From Acheta domesticus (taxonomy: Eukaryota > Arthropoda > Insecta > Orthoptera > Gryllidae), in assembly GCA_031308135.1 (NCBI GenBank), contig JAHLJT010003656.1, positions 68,776,984-68,840,983 on the forward strand: 64,000 nt of DNA, given 5' to 3'. The position numbers and the translations under genes are program-made. How positions within the stretch are numbered: the first letter of the stretch is position 1; every line of letters starts with the position of its first letter. Positions 59,080-64,000 of this stretch are shown in pieces. Below the pieces are notes generated by a model that had not been told where the DNA came from, ran no database searches, and saw nothing but the letters and a program-made list of their open reading frames with translations.

Positions 59080-59320
59080 TACTCCCGAACCCCAGCACAA
59101 GTCCCAGGTGCGGGATGCGACGCCTGTCGTTTAGGCCCAGTGTGCGCGCGTTGGGAGGCTGCTGCGTCGTGCGATGCCACGCCGCACCGCACCGCTCCGC
59201 TCCGCTCAACGGCCGCGCGCCAGCAGCCGCAGTGCAGTGGCGCCGCTCAGCGGGTCCCCGTCGCACAGCACCGCATTCCCTCCGCCGCTGGCGCGGTACC
59301 CAGTTCACATTCACATAACA
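59080..59320. other. CpG-rich island, function unknown
   Basis: GC block with repeats of ccgcaccgcaccgctccgct (about 59181-59200). No exon is supported. Confidence 0.3.
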
Positions 59321-59793
59321 GTTTCTCGGCGAACATTCGAAGCGTTTGCAGAAAAGAAAATTACGCCATTGTCCCTATTTTCTCCGGCCCAGAAGCCTCG
59401 ATATGTCCCGGTTGGGATGAGAGCACAAACTCAAGTGCCCACCGGGGCCAAAGCGTAGTTCTGAGCTTGAGTTGAGACAGTTTGTGGGGGAATCTAGAAA
59501 TGTTAGATACAAAACTGTTTCCTTATAGCATCTGTAAACTGGAAGTCCGTACAAGGGTGCGGGCAATGCTCGATTATTTGGTTCGGCATCCACTGTTTGT
59601 CGCCGCTTGCGACCCTATTGTTTTCAACTAAAAAAACCATATATATATTTCTCTCGAGCCTGACCGCCCATTCTATCACTCTGCAAGCATTTTAAACACA
59701 TCGAAGAAAAGTTAACGCGGACAAACTGATTTAAATTGGTATTTTCCAAGTCCTGAATGAGACTTGTAGGTAAGAAAACATCTTAAAAAGCAA

Positions 59794-60052
59794 CTATACT
59801 GCGATTTTTCTAACTTTGCCCCTCAAGGCCACTCAAATCCCTTCTTCGCAATGGAATATGTCACGGCATTTCGCATCTTTCTCAGTCGTTCCGCTAGATT
59901 TCGCACGATCGCGACCTTATGAAGCAATGCTTGAGATCATGCGACTTCTACCGGCAAGACCGAGAAAAGACGCGAAATGCCGTGACATATTCCACCGCGA
60001 AGATGGGATTTGAGTGGCCTTGAGAGTCGCTCTTAGAAAAATCGCAGTATAG
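59794..60052. mobile_element. Palindromic MITE (family P), complete copy
   Basis: The ends ctatactgcgatttttctaac and cttagaaaaatcgcagtatag are inverted. Next come tgcccctcaaggccactcaa and its inverse tgagtggccttgag, then ggaatatgtcacggcatttc and its inverse gaaatgccgtgacatattcc. The 259 bp form one long hairpin around cgcacgatcgcgacc. It is the best-preserved copy. Confidence 0.92.
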
Positions 60053-60130
60053 TGTATAGAAAACAAGCTCAAAAGAAGTTGAATGTGTAAGCTCAAAGCA
60101 TAGAATATGAGCTCAAAGTAGAGAAAACAA
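60053..60130. repeat. Triplicate aacaagctcaaaagaagtt/agctcaaagca units
   Basis: Between 60060 and 60142 the words gaaaacaagctcaaaagaag, gaatatgagctcaaagtag and gaaaacaagctcaaaagaag repeat at about 35-base spacing. Confidence 0.6.
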
Positions 60131-60289
60131 GCTCAAAAGAAGTTCGTTGGAATGTATTGGCAGCAGAAACCGAAAATAAATGCGCACAACGTCCAAATCG
60201 TTCGATAGTCGCAAATAGTTACAGTTCTCCCCGATCTATTCGCCGCATAAATCAATGATTTTTTCGTGCTTGGGCCGCAATACGCATGG

Positions 60290-60575
60290 CGTGTATGGGG
60301 GGGGGAGGGTGTTGCGAAGCGGGCAGCGGCAGCGCATTGGCGAGGGAGGCGGGTGGGCGGGCGCCGCGGGCCAGGAGGGGAGGGTTGGTCGGGGAGGGGA
60401 GGGGAGGGGCGGGGTCCGGCGCCGTGCCAAAGCACGCGACCGCAACGCCGCGCCGCGCCGCGCCCCTCACGTGCCCGCATAGCGGCGCGAAGCCCCGTCG
60501 AAGCGGTGCGGCGGCGCCGGTGGCGCAAAGCGGCTTAGGGCGACCAGGCACGGGCGCCGCCCCCGAGGGCCTCGC
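60290..60575. other. CpG-rich island with G-rich array
   Basis: GC block with ggggaggggaggggaggggc (about 60395) and cgccgcgccgcgccgcgccc. It lies between two copies of the palindromic MITE. No exon supported. Confidence 0.35.
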
Positions 60576-60584
60576 CTAGAGGCC

Positions 60585-60823
60585 CTATAGTGCGATTTTT
60601 CTAACTCTGCCCCTCAAGCCCCTATGACCACGATGAAATTACACACGGCATTTCGCGTCTCTCTCTTTCGTACTGCTAGAAGTCGCAAGATCGTAAGCAC
60701 TGCTTGATACGTTCGGATCAAGCGATACCTGGCGACACGCCTGAGAACGTCGCGAAATACCGGTAACATATTTCATCGTGAAGACGGGCCTTGAGGGGCG
60801 AAGTTAGAAAAATCGCAGTATAG
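60585..60823. mobile_element. Palindromic MITE (family P), complete copy
   Basis: The ends ctatagtgcgatttttctaac and gttagaaaaatcgcagtatag are inverted. The interior has tgcccctcaagcccc, cggcatttcgcgtctct and the inverse acgtcgcgaaataccgg, then tcatcgtgaagacgggcc shared with the 49826 copy. It is 239 bp and ends three bases before a hAT-like terminus. Confidence 0.9.
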
Positions 60824-60826
60824 ATC

Positions 60827-61247
60827 AGGGGTGTCCAACTTGAAAGACCTCAAGGAACCACAACTGAAACCACTTTAATATGGTTGTGGACCGTATTTTC
60901 ATTACTCGGGCGATCCACACGTGACCCCGTTTTGTTGATCTCGGCAGTTTGCCCAGCTGCTCTGAAACGGGGGGAGGGAAGGAACCACGCATGATATCAG
61001 ATTCCATCATGCTTAATGCCAATGAAACACATTGGGATGATATTAAATTTCTGAATTTACTAGAAAAAAAATCCTTAAATCAAAACTTAACTTATTATTA
61101 CATTAAGAGTGTGTTGACCCCGACCGGGTGCGTGCGCTAGGCGCAATATTCTCGTTCGACAAGGATGCAAGGGTCCTTCACGTTTGGCTAATTACATTTC
61201 GCGGGCCACAATTAATGGCACCGCGGGCCGCCAGTTGGGCAGCTCTG
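60827..61247. mobile_element. hAT-like non-autonomous element
   Basis: The left end caggggtgtccaacttgaaa and right end gcgggccgccagttgggcag (to about 61247) are imperfect inverted repeats of the CAGGGGTGTCCAAC...GCGGGCC type familiar from hAT elements. A degraded 8-bp duplication may be gtatagat/cggtagat. No ORF. Confidence 0.55.
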
Positions 61248-62665
61248 CGGTAGATACAGAGCAGCGCATTCCATTGTCCCGCCGATCCCGTCATTCTATA
61301 TCCAATTGTCAGGAGAATTGGAACGGTATGACATTCAGTAAGTTGATGACCATAAATCTATCCCAAACCAATATTAATATTCAAGAAAATCTCTTTAATG
61401 TCATCAAATGTAAAATTTATCTTCAGCTCCTGAATTCTGCCTTGCGGGCCTAATGGGTGAGAGGATATTAAATGGCTGCGGTTGCGCTACTGTCTGAATC
61501 TAGACTCTCTACCTAGAGACCCTAGATACATGGAGTAGTGCATTCCTATCCGCCGCCGTTTCAGTTTTATATCCAGTAGTTAGCAGACTCTGAGGAACTG
61601 TGTGTGTTGTGAACCACCAATCTACCGGAAACCAACATTTAAATAAACCAAAATTTCCATAATGCCTTTGCTATTATTTCTGCTGTATGCTGCCTAGTGA
61701 CGCTATTGGGTAAGAGGATATTATATTACGGCATTACTCTCTGTATCTAGAGACTAGATTAGCCGAAACGCAGGGTCGGAAGTGGCAATGGGAAGATCAC
61801 GGGAACAAGCGGAAAACCGTACGGAGAGAGAGCAACAAAATATAAACGGTTGAAGGTACACACGGGGTAGAACTTTCTGCTGTAGGAATGTCAGAGTAAA
61901 TGGGAAGAAGAGCGGACTGAGGCAAATCGTGGGAGCAGGAAGTAGAAATGGCAGGGATTAAAATGAAGATAGGAAGGAGGGAAGAGAGAATACAAAACAG
62001 ACAGACCCACTACAAAAGAGAAGCAAATAACAAAAATTAGAAGACGAAATCAGAATGAAGAGTGTTTCAGTCTCTGAAGCGCAATACGACAAGAATACAA
62101 GGGCAGATACGGGCGAACAGAAACCTAAATTCACGCCTAATAGCTTTCTGGAGTTCCAAAAACTTCCCGTTTACATCCTCCTTCTTCGAAAAACCTCGTT
62201 AGTGCAGCAAAGCGCTAGAATACACAGGATCCCCGCTAGGGACGTGGTTCAAACTCCACGAGCTCCACGAGGCGTATCTCAAGACGAACGACCAGCGGTC
62301 TGCGCAAACCGCGTACGAATTCGCAGGGAGACGCTCGCTCGTATTCGCTCGACTGTTTCAGCCTCGACCGCCGGAAATTCGAGCGTCTTGCAGGGGGCTG
62401 ATTCTCTGGACAGTGCATTGGCCCTGACGGCTTCGCGTCGCGTGGAGGAAGGAATAGGAGACATGTCATGAGCGATAGCGTCGCTCGACTGCGGTACGTA
62501 AGTAATAAATATGGAGAACCTCTCAGGCTAAAATTCCTTTTTTATACATTTACTGTACATAAATGAAAAGAACTCCTAAGGAAATAAATTAATAAATGCT
62601 ATACAGATTATTTTTCAGAACTGCAGATCAGAAAAATGTCATTCTTTCTCAACAGGCCCATTGCT

Positions 62666-62670
<5 letters not shown>
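61248..62670. other. Unassigned stretch
   Basis: No supported gene. A B-box-like ggttcaaactcc at about 62245 lacks a convincing A box. Purine-rich around 61800-62050. Confidence 0.4.

Positions 62671-62756
<86 letters not shown>
62671..62756. repeat. Compound microsatellite (CT)n(AT)n
   Basis: About 19 CT units followed directly by about 23 AT units. The array is likely length-variable. Confidence 0.97.
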
Positions 62757-62761
<5 letters not shown>

Positions 62762-63160
62762 CATACAGGTTTCCCACCAACTGTGGACCACCCCCATATC
62801 TTCTAAAGGGTTCACGATATCGAAATGCAGCTTTCGATTAACAATGCGGAATCATGGGGCAAGTAACATGCCATAGAGAAATTGTCTATAACATTTTTAG
62901 TTTTCGAGAAATTTAATCATCTTTGATTTTTTAAATGGAACTATATATTTTTTTCAGCAGCAACGTATAGATCACGAAAAGAGGAATAAAATGATGCACT
63001 TAAGTTTGTCACTTACTGTATTTGGGGCAAAAATTACAAACTATTCTCGTTATCTCTGGCAGTCTCGGGTAAAAATGCACTTTACTTCCCAACCTTTTCA
63101 CGTAATTTCTGTACCCCTTGTTTAGACGTTTCAACTTCCAGGCATCTCTAATATCGAGAT
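62757..63160. other. Unassigned AT-rich stretch
   Basis: No supported feature. Confidence 0.4.
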
Positions 63161-63164
63161 TTAC

Positions 63165-63690
63165 ACTTGACTTCGCGCCCCAACTGGCGGAGTCACGAGT
63201 ACCGATGCTCGGTTTTCTCAGCCGGGCGCTTTTGCGTTAACTGCCGACGCTCAAGCGAAATAGTCTCATGCAGGACGCTAGTACAGAACAAGCGCTCGGC
63301 CGGTCGCGGTACTTGGCGCGCCCATAAACATGCTAATCTAGCCCCGGGCGTCATGCGCCGGAAACGGGTAATACGCGAGGCGGCGGCGGCTCTTCCGGCG
63401 GGAGGGGCGGAGTGGGGCGGGGCGGGGGTCAAAAACGCGAGCGCAAGCGCCGAGCGCCCTCTGGTCGAGATGGGCCGTCGTCGCCGCACGGTCGAATGGC
63501 CACGTTCAATGCCAGGGCGACCTCGGGGCTGCTCGCGCGCCGCCTATCGACAGTTGATCGGGCCACGGCCCCGCCAATGGCGGCTGTGCAGATTTGCGAA
63601 GAGCGGGGAGGGAACAGGCGAGCAGGCGTTGGAGGCGGAGTATTTTTCGGGCCCGCAAAAGGACCCCAACAGCAAAGGGGAAGCAGGATG
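63165..63690. other. CpG-rich island, function unknown
   Basis: GC-rich, non-repetitive block in AT-rich DNA. Open frames in several registers overlap, as expected from composition, and none carries a domain. Confidence 0.35.
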
Positions 63691-63849
63691 TAGAAGGGAC
63701 CCATCTAGCGAATGTGTATGTGTGAGTGAAATCTTAGTCTTACAATCCTGACAGAAATTAAAATGATAACGGTGACCCCTTTCGAATTGCACTATGATTA
63801 AAAGCATAAACAATTTTTTTTGCATTAACTCTTCTACGTGAATAACGAC

Positions 63850-63915
63850 TACTGTAATAAAAATTATAATAAATAATAATAATTATAATAAATAATAATT
63901 ATATTATAATAAACA
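63850..63915. repeat. AT-rich aataataattat low-complexity tract
   Basis: Repeats of aataataattataataaata. Confidence 0.85.
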
Positions 63916-64000
63916 CCTATAAAATATAAATATCTGAATATGTGTACATATCTAGTCAGAAAGCAGTTATTTCAAATGCATATATTAGTACGAAAATTTT

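Noticed and set aside
1..64000. CRISPR array, operons, bacterial-type genes
   Set aside because: The window is clearly eukaryotic. No spaced direct-repeat array of CRISPR type and no ribosome-binding-site-led gene strings are present.

Overview
This is a eukaryotic, intron-bearing, AT-rich genomic window. The SUN-domain protein sequence and the mix of Jockey, RTE, Ty3/Gypsy, hAT and pogo-like elements point to an arthropod, most likely an insect. I cannot name the species. There are no operons, and most long open frames are shadows of GC-rich exons or pieces of transposons.

The main host gene lies on the minus strand, from the start codon at 42822 to the stop at 24318. It encodes the SUN-domain-containing ossification factor (SUCO, Slp1/Opt family), an ER membrane glycoprotein. 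I assembled 11 coding exons by matching GT/AG splice sites and reading phases; they join into one frame of about 1638 codons. The predicted order is an N-terminal membrane segment, a long Ala/Pro-rich linker, the SUN domain (exons 4-6), an acidic linker, a coiled coil (exon 9), a transmembrane helix (exon 10) and a Ser-rich basic tail (exon 11). Exons 1-8 are extremely GC-rich and code for Ala/Pro/Gly runs. Exons 9-11 have ordinary composition, and the introns are AT-rich throughout. A weakly supported plus-strand gene may end tail-to-tail with SUCO at about 20 kb.

Layout: 0-2.9 kb holds the 3' LTR of a plus-strand LTR element next to a decayed minus-strand Ty3/Gypsy pol. 3.8-9.3 kb is a broken Jockey-type LINE carrying a 759-bp GC-rich insertion with an 11-bp target-site duplication. 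9.36-10.5 kb is an LTR plus gag remnant. 11.86-15.11 kb is a hAT transposon with an exact 8-bp duplication and a decayed transposase, flanked by two diverged copies of another repeat. 17.18-19.31 kb is a 5'-truncated RTE-like LINE with an 11-bp duplication. 22.5-42.95 kb is SUCO, whose introns hold hAT, pogo-like and palindromic MITEs and an RTE fragment. 43-64 kb has no gene I can defend. It holds two copies of a tRNA-like SINE, many MITEs (several of them long palindromes), G-rich tandem arrays and a series of short CpG-rich islands in AT-rich DNA.

The most distinctive signals are the GC step within SUCO, a multi-copy foldback MITE family present both inside and outside the gene, and two hAT elements that share a target preference and have similar arrays of subterminal motifs.
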